Positions 46,817-58,653 of a stretch of 64,000 nucleotides of DNA are shown one piece after another. The position numbers and the translations under genes are program-made. The notes under the pieces are model-generated. The model saw only the letters and a program-made list of their open reading frames with translations, was not told the origin of the DNA and did no database searches. The stretch lies in assembly GCA_905183005.1 (NCBI GenBank), contig CAJJDO010000079.1, positions 7,096 through 71,095 on the forward strand, in the 5' to 3' direction. This stretch comes from Paramecium pentaurelia (lineage: Eukaryota > Ciliophora > Oligohymenophorea > Peniculida > Parameciidae). Each line of letters opens with the position of its first letter. The stretch's first letter is position 1.

Positions 46817-47206
46817 GTGTGATTATATCGACTATCTGGAGCTTATCCTACTGTTTAGACTTTTTCCCATCCTATTGGATGTGGCCCAAAAAACAACATT
46901 CTCATTAGAGGAAATGAACTTAGTTTAGCTGTTTATCCTCCATAGATATATATTGTTTCAATATTTCTTTTATAATCATAAGCCGTGCATTAGGCATGCT
47001 AAGCAATACCTTCTTCGAATAATATCTTTTGACCTGTCCATCTTTTTGATTCCAAAGAATATACAAGTGTGTCATTCAATAGCTTTTCTGCTGAATCAAT
47101 TCCACCTGTTACAACCATTAATTTTCCAAAGAGAACTGATGCTTTGTGTTCTCTCCTTGGTTCAACAGATTCTAATGAAATAGTCCATTAATTAGTTAAA
47201 GTGTTA
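46528..47206 (-). CDS. Kelch-repeat protein, 3' part, intact in frame
   Basis: From the contig edge at 47206 the frame runs open to TGA 46528-46530: ISLESVEPRREHKASVLFGK, LMVVTGGIDSAEKLLNDTLV, ESKRWTGQKILFEEGIAQHA, TIYIYGGQTAKLSSFPLMRM, GQAPDSRYNHTMENVGEYLI, LLGGCSQEKKEDQNYIVILN. Three blades with the GG pair are visible (VVTGGID, IYIYGGQ, LLGGCS). Kelch propellers mediate protein contacts. The 5' part is cut by the junction n. The paralogue on the other side of the junction is decayed. Confidence 0.7.
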
Positions 47207-47207
47207 N
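47207..47207. other. Single-n contig junction
   Basis: One undetermined base followed at once by a 668-bp repeat of sequence starting at 46149. It probably marks two contigs joined without merging. Confidence 0.85.
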
Positions 47208-47586
47208 TATCTGATTGAGAATTATATATATATATTAAAGATGAGATGTTACTAAGGTGCTTGTATAAATGCATTATATTATATTATTTATTTATCATGA
47301 ATATAATTCACTAAATTTTTTTATTATTAGTCTTGTTCTTTCAACATCTTGGAAAGTACAGCTACAAAAATACTCAAATTGACAAATGTAGTTCATCATA
47401 TCAAGTTACCTCTTATTAAAATCTTTTTTAAACAGTTTAGTTGCTAATATTAAAGTATCTATTTAAACCATTTTATTCCAAAACTCAAGCTGTTTTTTAA
47501 TACTTATCGTTTTAAGTACAAAAATTGTATTTACTTTGCGAAATAAATAAATGCATTATTATTTTGTCAAATGTAACCAATTGGCT

Positions 47587-48570
47587 TCAATATAGTATAA
47601 AAAATGAATCAAATATCAAATCAGATCTTAGGTGTTTTAAGTTGTGGAAGAGGTAAATAAGTAACGATGGTTTCATAGATTTTGGATGTTTCTAAATTTT
47701 TCTAATTTGCATTTCTACAGTTTGCATGACTCCATCTTATTGTTTATAAACCTATCTCAATGCTATGCTCTAAAGACTTGTTTATAGATTTAAAATAACA
47801 ATATAATTTTAATCCTCTTTTTTCTCTTGTGAACACCCTCCAAGTAAAATTAAATATTCTCCAACATTCTCCATAATGTGATTATAACATCATCTATTTG
47901 AGGCCTATTCTTTATATTTTTTCTCGCCTATTGGATATGGCCCAAAAACAACGTTCTCCTAATGTACTTAGATTGGCTGTATACCTTCCAGATGTATTTT
48001 TCAATATTTTTTTTTACAATCATAAGTTGTCCATTAGGCATGCTATGCAATTCCTTCTTCAAATAATATATTTTGACCTGTCCATCTTTTAGATTCAAAA
48101 TAATCTACAAGTGTGTCATTTAATAACTTTTTTGCTAAATGAATTTTACCTGTTACAACCATTAATTTTCCAAAGAGAACTGATGTTTTGTGTTCTCTCC
48201 TTGGTTCAACAGATTCTAATTAAATAGACTATTAATTGGTTAAAGTGTTTAAAGAAGTAATTTTAGAAAAAACTACTCTTATTTTCATTTTATGATCATA
48301 ATCCCTGAATCCTCCAAATAATATTAAATAATTTTTTATAAAATCTAATGATTTGTAATAATTAATTAGATATCCAAACAATAATTAAATCATTCTTACC
48401 TTCCTAAAAATTATTATTAAATTTATACTTAATTCAAACCACTAAATCTCATTAGTGATTCCAGCCCCACTCATTCCTCCATAAACATACATTCTATCTG
48501 TAACTATTGCAATTTATGTTAACTCTCTTCTTCTTGTAATTGCAAAAGAAAATGAATTAAGTTCAAAAAA
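47587..48570 (-). pseudogene. Kelch-repeat protein, decayed paralogue
   Basis: The minus frame reads RMYVYGGMSGAGITNEIQWF (about 48505-48445), LILFGGFRDYDHKMKIRVVF (about 48330-48270), SVEPRREHKTSVLFGKLMVV, then TGKIHLAKKLLNDTLVDYFE, where the intact copy has TGGIDSAEK. TGA follows after YDCKKKY near 48005. Beyond it the propeller resumes out of frame and joins sequence shared with the left copy. The loss of a conserved Gly, the TGA and the shifts mark it as a pseudogene. Confidence 0.65.
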
Positions 48571-48925
48571 GGTTAAAATTAATTAATCAGGTTTCGTCTT
48601 CAGTGATTGTTCTTTTCAATTGATGCTACTTTTAAATCTATGATAATTATTGTTTTTCTGATGTTATGGAAATCCCTAATTATTCTCTAAATATATCAAG
48701 GTTGATAGTTCTCTATATAGAACCTTATGTTAATTGCATAACTGCGTTAACTATTATAAAAAGACTATTTTTTCAATTTCAATGGATATAAATCTTTTAC
48801 TTTAATCTTCTTGTTTAGATTTTTCTAAAAAATTATTACTAACACTTAATTTTTAAATCAATCAATATAGAAATCTTAAATATTTTAATTAATAGAAAAT
48901 TGACTTCTTATTGAAAAATTAGTCT

Positions 48926-50066
48926 GATAGTATTATTATAGCAGCTTTATTTATTGGGCTTTGATTGTATGTATAGCTTTAATTACACATCAAAACAAAT
49001 TTCAATTAAGAATGCAGATTTATATTTTTGAAATTAGACAGAAAGGCAAATTAATTTGCATAAAACTATTAATTGGAAATCAATTAAGAATATCAATAAC
49101 ATATAAAATATATAAAATGATAAATATCTAGTTCTTTTTAAATATAAATCAAATAAATTATCTAAATAATGAAAATTCTAATAGACTCATTTTTTTTTTC
49201 TAACACTTTTTGGTTATATTCAAATCCTAAATCAAAATTTTATTTAATTTTATGCAAATCGAAATCTATATTATTTATGTATATGCGATTTATTCTTAAA
49301 TTATTCAAACATTTAAAATTAATACTTTATTCGAAAACACTAAAATGGCCATATTATTTATAATATAGTAGCCATTTCTACAGGAATTAATTCAAAAGTG
49401 TTTGTCATCAATAGATTAATAATGAAAATTTAGTTCTCTGACAAAGAAGCATAAATTGAAAATTTTTGAAATCTAAGAAATTTTACATTTATTTAAATAG
49501 TATTAAGATAAGAACGTAATTATTGATATATGATAATAGGTTATTTCATCAGTGATTATCTGTGATTTATCTTTTTTTCCATCTTCTTCACTTAAACTTA
49601 TTAAAATTCTTAGAAATTAATATCGCGATCACCATTTTCATCAATAAAAGCAAAAACCAACAATTATTTCTACTTAAGTTATATGAGGCTCTATTCTTTT
49701 TAACAATAATTTTTATCCAGTCTCTGATTAGCACATTTATCAAACTATAATACTTTATAATTTTTGATACTTAGAGGTCTTATAAATTTTTTTCTATTTT
49801 TAGATTGACAATTTTAATTTCTCTAAAATTGATTAGTTCTTTTCATGAATAGAATCTTAAGATTTTAATTAATGTGGTAAGTTTGATAATTTTTTATAAG
49901 ATCCATTTCTTTATTATTATTAAGCATTCCCATTAAGGATAAACTAATATATATTCTAATTGGAATGCATAATTATCTTTAAACCAAATTTTAAATTCGG
50001 TTTGATTCTTATATAATCAATCTTCTATCTTGTAATATCTTTATCAACTTTCATCAAGAACTTTCC
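48926..50066. repeat. Left copy of 1.14-kb near-exact repeat
   Basis: Matches 50155-51296. The only difference I found is one T in a homopolymer (T10 near 49190, T11 near 50420). Confidence 0.85.
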
Positions 50067-50153
50067 CAATTCATTAACATCCAGAGCTTTATCTTTTGAC
50101 ATATCTAAATCAGCAAACAATTTGTGGATATCTATTTTCTCTTTGCATATCAT
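49740..50153 (-). CDS. EF-hand protein, C-terminal part (left contig)
   Basis: From the contig edge at 50153 the frame reads MICKEKIDIHKLFADLDMSK, with an EF-hand loop DMSKDKALDVNE (Asp, Ser, Asp, Asp and a final Glu at the calcium-ligand positions). It continues LGKFLMKVDKDITRQKIDYI, then a Gln/Lys-rich tail to TGA 49740-49742. EF-hands bind calcium. The rest of the gene is missing at the junction. The loop differs at several residues from the copy right of the junction, so these are two paralogues. Confidence 0.6.
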
Positions 50154-50154
50154 N
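50154..50154. other. Single-n contig junction
   Basis: One n, followed at once by the right copy of the 1.14-kb repeat starting at 48926. Confidence 0.85.
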
Positions 50155-50969
50155 GATAGTATTATTATAGCAGCTTTATTTATTGGGCTTTGATTGTATG
50201 TATAGCTTTAATTACACATCAAAACAAATTTCAATTAAGAATGCAGATTTATATTTTTGAAATTAGACAGAAAGGCAAATTAATTTGCATAAAACTATTA
50301 ATTGGAAATCAATTAAGAATATCAATAACATATAAAATATATAAAATGATAAATATCTAGTTCTTTTTAAATATAAATCAAATAAATTATCTAAATAATG
50401 AAAATTCTAATAGACTCATTTTTTTTTTTCTAACACTTTTTGGTTATATTCAAATCCTAAATCAAAATTTTATTTAATTTTATGCAAATCGAAATCTATA
50501 TTATTTATGTATATGCGATTTATTCTTAAATTATTCAAACATTTAAAATTAATACTTTATTCGAAAACACTAAAATGGCCATATTATTTATAATATAGTA
50601 GCCATTTCTACAGGAATTAATTCAAAAGTGTTTGTCATCAATAGATTAATAATGAAAATTTAGTTCTCTGACAAAGAAGCATAAATTGAAAATTTTTGAA
50701 ATCTAAGAAATTTTACATTTATTTAAATAGTATTAAGATAAGAACGTAATTATTGATATATGATAATAGGTTATTTCATCAGTGATTATCTGTGATTTAT
50801 CTTTTTTTCCATCTTCTTCACTTAAACTTATTAAAATTCTTAGAAATTAATATCGCGATCACCATTTTCATCAATAAAAGCAAAAACCAACAATTATTTC
50901 TACTTAAGTTATATGAGGCTCTATTCTTTTTAACAATAATTTTTATCCAGTCTCTGATTAGCACATTTA

Positions 50970-52260
50970 TCAAACTATAATACTTTATAATTTTTGATAC
51001 TTAGAGGTCTTATAAATTTTTTTCTATTTTTAGATTGACAATTTTAATTTCTCTAAAATTGATTAGTTCTTTTCATGAATAGAATCTTAAGATTTTAATT
51101 AATGTGGTAAGTTTGATAATTTTTTATAAGATCCATTTCTTTATTATTATTAAGCATTCCCATTAAGGATAAACTAATATATATTCTAATTGGAATGCAT
51201 AATTATCTTTAAACCAAATTTTAAATTCGGTTTGATTCTTATATAATCAATCTTCTATCTTGTAATATCTTTATCAACTTTCATCAAGAACTTTCCAAAT
51301 TCATCAAAATCTAGACATTTATCTTTTGAAATATCTAAATGAGCAATTAACTTGTGAATATCTATTTTCTTTTTGTATATCCTTTATCTAATATCATTAA
51401 TTAAATTTTGAGCTCTATTTTCTAATTTACTATTACTTTAATAATTTCCTAAAATATCATTTAAATTTATTACAGTGAAGTATTAGGATACAGTATTAAG
51501 CTTATAGATTTCTTCCCATGATAATTTCTTGCTTTTATCTGCTTATAAGCATTCATTAAATCTTGAGTTTTAGAGTTATACTGTTTTTGATCAACAATTT
51601 GAGGACTCATGTAAAGTGGAGTTTTTAGCAAAGACAAAATTAGCCAGTTTATAGGTCAAGGTTATGTATGTTAGTACAAATACTTATTTGTCGATTAAAT
51701 GTTTACAGGTGTAAGATTTTTATGAATAATACCATTTTTATAAGTTATGTGAAACCATTTAGAACATCGACTAAGAATTTGATTACATCTTTTTCGGAAA
51801 GTATTTTAGAAAGGGTTGGAATTGAGTTTTAATTTTAGTTTCTTCAAAAGTCTGAAATGTATTTAATATATATCTACTCATCAAAATTACCTCCATCACA
51901 GTATTCTTAAATAATATAATAATTATTGGTCATTTTCATGACATCCAAAAAAGTAGCAATATATGAACTCTTTGATTTTTACATAATCTTAATTTCTTGA
52001 ATAAGTCCTTCCCTTAAATAATCATCTCTAAATTAATGAAAGAAATAATTGTTTCTAATCTATTACTGATTTCAACATATTGATAGCTACCTTCTCACTA
52101 GATTTTTTAAAATAATTCCTCGATAAACTTAAACATAAGATCCGTGTCCAATTCTATCCTATACATTATAAGTATATCGGTCATCAAAATTAAATTATTT
52201 TCAATTTAATAGAATAAAATGTCATGTATATCCTAATGTTCTAAAAAAAGTCATCTTGCA
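50970..52260 (-). pseudogene. EF-hand protein kinase with degenerate catalytic motifs
   Basis: The N-lobe shows a good glycine loop (RIGHGSYVQVYRG, about 52165-52125), then VAINML (Asn codon 52079-52081), where kinases have VAIK, then EGLIQEIKIM and QEYCDGGNFDE. The catalytic loop is IHKNLTPVN (about 51709-51730) instead of HRDLKPxN. The DFG site reads NFV (51633-51641). The activation segment is TPLYMSPQIVD, as in ULK-like ciliate kinases, and the C-terminal EF-hand loop is DISKDKCLDFDE. All three catalytic residues (Lys and both Asp) are Asn. A one-base loss after the catalytic loop (51690-51710) breaks the frame. The end is TGA 50970-50972. A decayed calcium-regulated kinase is most likely; a true pseudokinase is possible only if the shift is an error. 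Confidence 0.65.
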
Positions 52261-52587
52261 CCTTTTCCTCTTCTTGCAGTATGGCTAACATAAGAGGTAA
52301 CATGAGATCCTAGAAGTATCTGATGATTATAATCATCAAATTTTAGACATACATAATATTTTCTTACTTAACTTAAGAACTGATTTAATTTACATAAACT
52401 TAATTTATTAATTACATAAAAGCTTAATTTATCATAACTATTGTCAATTTAGGATAACTGTATCATTTAAGCTTAAGAATAATTCTTAAATAAATGTAAA
52501 TGGGACTTATATCTACAAATGACATTTAATCTATTGTTCTAATAAAAAATTGTCCACTTATTTTAATCTTTCTTTTTTCTTTTTTTT

Positions 52588-52839
52588 TCATTAATATATT
52601 AACTATATATTATGAGGGTCCTCTTCACATTTAAAATTTTAAGCTAATTCAACAAATTTATTTATTGTAATATATTCTTAATAAGGAATCTTTTCAAATT
52701 CTTGTTTCACCATATTAGAATAATATTTAGTGTAGTTTTTGAGATTTTCTAAATATCTATTCAATATTTTAATATATATTTATTTGATTATTTTTGCAAT
52801 TATTTGTTTTTTTCAATCGAGACATTAATTTTTAAGCAT
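52588..52839 (-). CDS. Small ORF, 83 codons, one in-frame TGA
   Basis: ATG 52837-52839 reads MLKNQCLD, TGA (52813-52815), KKQIIAKIIKQIYIKILNRY, LENLKNYTKYYSNMVKQEFE, KIPYQEYITINKFVELAQNF, KCEEDPHNIQLIYQ, then TGA 52588-52590. The frame is otherwise continuous, and Trp would fit at the internal TGA. Translation could also start at the Met of NMVKQ. No domain recognised. Confidence 0.4.
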
Positions 52840-52919
52840 ATTTTTTTTTCGAAATATTCTTATTAACAACGACAACATTAAATTATTAATCTATCTGTTC
52901 TTTCTGCTATTTGTGTTCC

Positions 52920-52920
<1 letters not shown>

Positions 52921-53004
<84 letters not shown>
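52921..53004. repeat. ATT trinucleotide microsatellite, about 28 units
   Basis: An uninterrupted run of ATT followed by AATAATAAT. Depending on frame in the ciliate code it could code for poly-Ile, poly-Leu, poly-Tyr, poly-Asn, poly-Ile (ATA) or poly-Gln (TAA), but no surrounding frame supports translation. Confidence 0.9.
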
Positions 53005-53007
<3 letters not shown>

Positions 53008-53009
53008 AA

Positions 53010-54175
53010 TAATATCAGCCTCGCTATCCTATAGTTATTTTAAATTTGAGGCTATTCCACTTTCTAATTGTCTTTTAGTTGTTCAGGTTTAGATTTGGAA
53101 AACAATTTGTTAATATTTATAATAAAAATGAAATATTATAGCTTAAACATAATACATTAAATTGTGAATCTGACAGCTTTTTCTGCTTTAATTGAAATGT
53201 AATTTAAAAAAATTACTTCTTTTGCAAATACTTATCTTTACTTTGGTGTGATATGAGCAAATTATTCTTCCTATAGTATGTAATAGGTAAGATTACTTCA
53301 TAAAAACAAAAGATCCATCAGTGGAATTAGATTATAATCTTTATTGATTCTTTTAGTCTGACTATTGAATCACATAAGTTTAATACATATTTTTCATCTA
53401 ATTCCTTTAATAACTTTGGCTTTAAAATCTGGTCTATTTTATTAGGGATAATTGCCATTGACAACATTACAATTTATTTTTCTTGAAATGAGTTTCTTAA
53501 ACAAATTAAACTTAGTTTTAAATTTCGCTTTCTTAATGAAATAAAAGTTCAATAAGATTTTTTCGATAGAAAGTGAAAGGAGTTTCTTCTTATTATAAAA
53601 CCTTTTATGAACTACTAGGATTTTGATCTTTGTTGATATTTTTGGTGATTTGGATATTGTGGATGCACATTATTTAAAATAGATTATAAATAAAAATTTC
53701 ATAAAACAGCTTTGAAACCTTCAGGCACAAGATCATAAAAGAGAGTAACTTTAGTGAATATCAAATTAATCCTTTGCTTTAATCTTTTAAACTTAAATAT
53801 TATCTATAGACCAGACATACTCTTATTGGATAATAATTGTAATATTCATTTTTGTATTTAGTGACTTAAATTGACATCATTGCACAACCGTTTGATATTG
53901 ATTAACAAAAGATTTTTCAAATAATCTTTAGAAATTTAAAATTTATCTTGCTCCTCCTACAATTTTAATTTCAAATTTTAACTTAATTTAATAAATGTTT
54001 TATTATTATTGAATTTTATTAAATACTTATTATGTCATTTATTCAAAATATTTTCTTTTTATTAAATTATAAAAGGCATCATAACTAAATTAATCGGAGA
54101 TTCTGTATGAAAAGAAAATATCTTTTTTATATTTTTTTCTATTGCTTAAAATAATCATAAATTTCCTCTTTTTTT
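53010..54175. other. AT-rich region, probably downstream part of a kinase gene
   Basis: Some minus frames here may belong to the kinase above, but none is convincing enough to call. Confidence 0.35.
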
Positions 54176-54670
54176 TTTACATTAAGACCTCCTGATTACA
54201 ATTCGAATCATGCAGCAAAAATTTTAGGAATAATAAGCAACCATTATCTCTTGAACCTAAAATTCTCTCATTCGCTTAAGCAGTAACTTAAGCTTTTTCC
54301 TTATAGAATTAATCTACAAATGCCGAAAATTTTGTTAATCCAAAATCAACAAATGCCATATGTCTTCTAAATAGGTCATAATGATTACTATTTTTGTTTT
54401 ATCATGGAATATTCTCTCAAAAGGAAAGGAATCTCAGCTACGTCAAGTTTCAATCAAGGTCTTTTTCTCTATATATATTTAATATGCTTCCACTATAATA
54501 CGAAAATAACTGACTTATACATTTATGGCGTTATGAATTACCAATCACTTTTACTTTTTTGAACATTGAACCTACAAATTCATCAGGATTGAATGTGATC
54601 TTCTAACAAAAGTTATTAACCTAAAATTATATTTTCCAAAATCTTTGAAACTGTGAACCATTTGGTCTGT
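54176..54670 (-). CDS. Protein kinase-like, CK1-type DFG region
   Basis: The clear part begins MAFVDFGLTKFSAFVDQFYK (Met codon 54357-54359; DFG codons 54339-54347), continues EKAQVTAQANERILGSRD, and stays open to about 54176. The FVDFGLTK core and the following spacing resemble casein-kinase-1-like kinases of ciliates. Upstream (54360-54670) short coding-like pieces occur in changing frames, and I could not find the catalytic HRDxKxxN loop. Family call rests mainly on the DFG region. Confidence 0.4.
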
Positions 54671-54699
54671 TCTACTCCAAATTTTTGTTCACTTTTTAA

Positions 54700-56510
54700 T
54701 TATAAGAATCTGTTTAAAAAAAGCAACAGAATAAATAATAAATAAAAATTATATAATTCACAAGTTCGTTTTCTAGTTATTCTATATGATAGATACTGCT
54801 TAAAAATGAAGAGAAGGAGATCAAAATATAAATATATTCTTTGATTTTACAAGATTTTTTCATTTCTTGAGCTCAGAACAAAGAAAATGATAAGCAATAT
54901 ATGGATATTTAAATCAATTCAATCATTAGATGATTTGAAAATACATTATTTATTTTAATGATTGGCTTCTTTAATTGAAAATAATTTCTTATCCTTAGGT
55001 ATGTAAAAAATAGTTACATGAAAGCAAAGTCTTGATTAAATTTTATTTTGTAGAAAGATATTCAATTTAGTAAATCTTTATTAAAAAAAAAACTAAAGAA
55101 GGATTTAATTACTTCTCATATTCTTCATCATTAAGAATAGGAGAGTTATCCTTTTTATTTTGTTCTTATCAAAACATAATTAAATTAAAATATCCCATCA
55201 CTTACAAATTCTTCATTTATAAGTAGTATAAATATTATTCTGAAATAAATTGTATTTTCTAATCTTATTCTACATTTATTTAATAGTTGTCTTTAAACTT
55301 TTCAGATAAAGCTCAATTATGAGTAGACAAAGGCAATATTATTATTTAATCAAGAAGAGTGAGGCTATGCTTAAGTCACTATTTGATTTTTTGTTAATTC
55401 AATTTTATAACTCTGATCCTTATCAAATAATAATTTAAACTCTTTCAAATGGATTGAGTTAATTGAAATCCTGAACATAAAGGTAATTCTTCAATATATC
55501 CTAATAATATTTTTGAATCGATATAACTTTTCACTTTTTAATTGCTAATTAATTTATTGAATTAGTATCCTGAATAATATAAATTTTCTATATTTATCAA
55601 CTATTTTAATTATTCATATATTATCTTAGTACTTTGATATAAATTACAAGTTTGAGAGGTTGATTTATAATTGAATCCATAAATTTAAATCTAAATCCTT
55701 TCTTAAAGACCTATAAATTCTTTAAATCAGAGTGAAGTTAATTTACTTATTTATTATTTCCTAATATGTTTTTTCCTAACTAATATTCTAGTATTTGTTT
55801 AATAATATAAATTTACTTAATTCTAATAAACTCTATTTTGAACTCTTTCATTTTTATATTTAAATTAATTAGAATAAGTTAGATATTTAAAATAATGAAC
55901 AATATTAAGATATTCTTCTAAGAGGAATGATATTAAATTGTTCAGCTATTATTGCTACTTAATCAGAGTAGATTAATATTTAAACATTAGTGAATGATGT
56001 AAAGCAGTGAAGTGCTTAGCCTTAAGAGTTAGTCGTTATATCCCAAGAAGTATTGATATCATTGTAATTAAATACTTTTTGCAAATAGTATGACATAAGT
56101 AAAATATATTTAGTGTAATTGATTATTTATTAGAATTAATAGAAAATCAATAGATCTCTTATATTTGCAGGTTTATATTGAACGTTTTTCTCTAAAAAAG
56201 AGTTCTATAAATATGCATTTTTATGGTTTTGATATTGGATACAAGAGTAGATTCACTTAAGACCCAAACAATTCATTCGACATATTTTAATTTTCTATCA
56301 ATGATATTTAGGTATTAATAATTTTTCCCATTATTGATACAAAAAAAGTTTCATTTTGGCAATTATATTAAATCTTACTACTTCATAGTAACCTAACTCT
56401 CTGCATTAATTTTATTCTTATGTGATTTTATTATGTTTAGTAATCCATTTAAAATAGATTCTTTCTATACTTACAAAACTTAGAATTATCATTCTATGCA
56501 CAAGCAATTA
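54700..56510. other. AT-rich region without a supported gene
   Basis: Scattered short frames only. Nothing recognised. Confidence 0.4.
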
Positions 56511-56514
56511 CCTC

Positions 56515-56778
56515 AAGTCCTATAAATTTCCTTCACAATATGAGATGTTTTCCTATCTTTATTTTTTATTAAAATCTCAATATGCAAATAATCCAACAGT
56601 GCATTATGATTTTATTCATCTTTTTAGCATCAAGCAAGAATAAAAATATCATGTTCACTTAATCTCTTTCATTTGTTAAAAAGAAGGTTAATTCTGCTTT
56701 ATTTATTACAAATTTCAATTTAATTTTAATGTTAGGAATCTAATCTGAAATAAATTTTCTAATAAAATGCTTAGACAT
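56515..56778 (-). CDS. Small gene beginning MSKHFIRKFISDQ, frameshifted
   Basis: ATG 56776-56778 starts MSKHFIRKFISDQIPNIKIK, then LKFVINKAELTFFLTNERDQ, VNMIFLFLLDAKK. At an A5 run the frame shifts by one base and continues DEQNHNALLDYLHIEILIKN, DRKTSHIVKEIYRT to TGA 56515-56517. Both parts read very well, so either one A is miscounted or the gene has a recent single-base lesion. About 88 residues. Not recognised. Confidence 0.55.
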
Positions 56779-56849
56779 AGCTTTACCTCAGATGAGTTTA
56801 ATCAGGATTAAATTAAATTGATCCTAGAAACGAGGATAGGGATGACACC

Positions 56850-57320
56850 ATGTTAAAAATATCATTCATGAGAAATTAATAAAATCTGAGAGATTTAGAT
56901 ACATAGAAAATATTTCTTAAAATAATGACAGCTAATTGAATGGAAGAAATGAATTTGGAGCTAGGGAGTACATCTAATAAATATTATAGAAATTTTAAAT
57001 CAAATTGAAAATGGAGCACTATATTTAGTTTTTGATCAATATTCCCTTTTTAAAAAAGATGATAAATTACTGCAAAATATTTGATTGAACAAATCAACAC
57101 TTAAATATAATATATTAAGAAAATATAAAGAAATCTTAATTGGATGGAATATACATTAGATTATGTTAAAGGAAACAGATAATTAATTGAGATATGACAG
57201 AGAATCTAGTAAAGTGGAATTTAGATTGATAAAAATTAAAAATACTTTGATAAGACTTAATTACATTAGATAGATGTATAAATTAAATATGGAAAAAAGC
57301 AATTGATTTCAAAACAAGTT
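56850..57320 (+). pseudogene. Possible protein-kinase remnant
   Basis: One frame has IEILNQIENGALYLVFDQYS then LFKKDDKLLQNI, like a kinase hinge (ENGALYLVF), then TGA. The next open part reads LNKSTLKYNILRKYKEILIG and continues to TGA near 57310. No catalytic loop or DFG is visible. Confidence 0.3.
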
Positions 57321-57500
57321 TTATGAAAAGTAAATTAGAAGAAGATTCTATTAATAAGGCTAGCCACAATAACAGTAAGCATTAATTTTATTATAACTTA
57401 ACAATAATCATAATAATTTGAATATTATACGAAAAAAATGGGACTCAATTAAATAGATAGAATATTAAATAAACTAATTCTATATTAGTAATAAAATAAG

Positions 57501-58281
57501 ATAGGAAATAATCATCTAAATTAATTTACAAAAGTCTATCTAAAATATGTTAATATCTATATATCATAATTTTGATATAAATGTTAAAGAATAATCATAA
57601 TTAGGGGATTTCAAAAATAGGAAATCTATTTAATTATATTTTAATTCAATTATGAGATATCATATTTAATTAAAGTCTCAAAAATTAACAACATTATAAT
57701 TTTTATGGATATAAGCAATATTAAATTATCATACAACTCAATATAGCATTAGATGTAAATTAGATAATTTTACTGGTAAATCAATCAAATAATTTATCAA
57801 TAAAGGATTTCAAATCAGTTTTATGCTAGAATAATATAAATAAAATATTTATAAATTGAATAGAAAGATATTGGATTATTATTTCAAGCTTTATTCTTGT
57901 AAATGGTGTATAATAATTCTTGAGAAACTGGAATATTCCTTTTCTGTGTCTAAGTTTATTAAAAGACCAAAAAGAAGTGTGGATTAAGAGGGGAGTTTAT
58001 AAATTTTATTCAATCGTTTAAAAATAAGCTTTTTCATTTATTCTTAAGCAATATTTATATTTTTTTGTATATATTAAGTGTAATTTTTTAATCATTTGTA
58101 TAAATCTTAAGAAAAAGGATTATATATTATATTGAGTATTAATAGAATTAAGATAATATAAATTAAAGTTTGAATGAATATATATTAGATATAAAATGTT
58201 TAAAAAATGGTTTTCGTAATCAAATTTAAAATTAAAATGTTAGCAAGATGATCATAAGGATGAGATAGAAACAGTTTGTTA
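57501..58281. repeat. Left copy of 781-bp exact repeat
   Basis: Identical to 58654-59434 (offset 1,153). It covers the spacer and the first codons of the zinc-finger/TPR gene. Confidence 0.85.
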
Positions 58282-58652
58282 CAACCAGTATTGTACAGAA
58301 TTTAGATTGAATTGCTTTTAATGTATGAAGAAATGTAGTATCCATCGTGGTTATTGTGAAGAAATTAAAAAGATTAATACTTTGATGAATTTTATTGATA
58401 GTCAAAATATAGAATGTGATAATTTGATTAATGATCTTAATACATATGTATACAGTTTGAATCAATCATTTACTTTATTAAAAATGGGAATCAGAAATAA
58501 ATATTCTTTATCAAGGAAAAATTATTACATTCAAATTCAATAATTAAATTAATTGAATATAAATAATCAATCACAACAATCATTTCAGAATCGACTAAGA
58601 AATTAACTGATACATTTAATAATTTATACTAATAATGATAATTATCATAATT
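58196..58652 (+). CDS. Zinc-finger N-terminal part (left contig), intact in frame
   Basis: ATG 58196 starts MFKKWFSQSNLKLKCQQDDH. A B-box-like Cys/His cluster follows: DEIETVCYNQYCTEFRLNCF, QCMKKCSIHRGYCEE. A helical linker reads LMNFIDSQNIECDNLINDLN and FTLLKMGIRNKYSLSRK, open up to the contig edge at 58652. All Cys/His positions are kept (C..H, C...C, C..C, H...C), unlike the copy right of the junction. B-box domains bind zinc and take part in protein contacts. The TPR half is lost at the junction. Confidence 0.65.
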
Positions 58653-58653
58653 N
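58653..58653. other. Single-n contig junction
   Basis: One n, followed at once by the right copy of the 781-bp repeat starting at 57501. Confidence 0.85.

Noticed and set aside
46953..47183. Plus-strand ORF over the kelch region (and its partner at 47898-48092)
   Set aside because: Antisense shadow of kelch repeats; the minus strand shows the conserved GG pairs.
49562..49750. Plus-strand 62-codon ORF rich in Leu, repeated at 50792-50980
   Set aside because: It lies antisense to the C-terminal coding part of the EF-hand gene, which reads well on the minus strand. The plus frame is a shadow, and the second copy is only the assembly repeat.
54181..54240. tRNA-like T-loop sequence TTCGAATCA
   Set aside because: The surrounding sequence does not fold into a cloverleaf, and the opposite strand is coding for the kinase.
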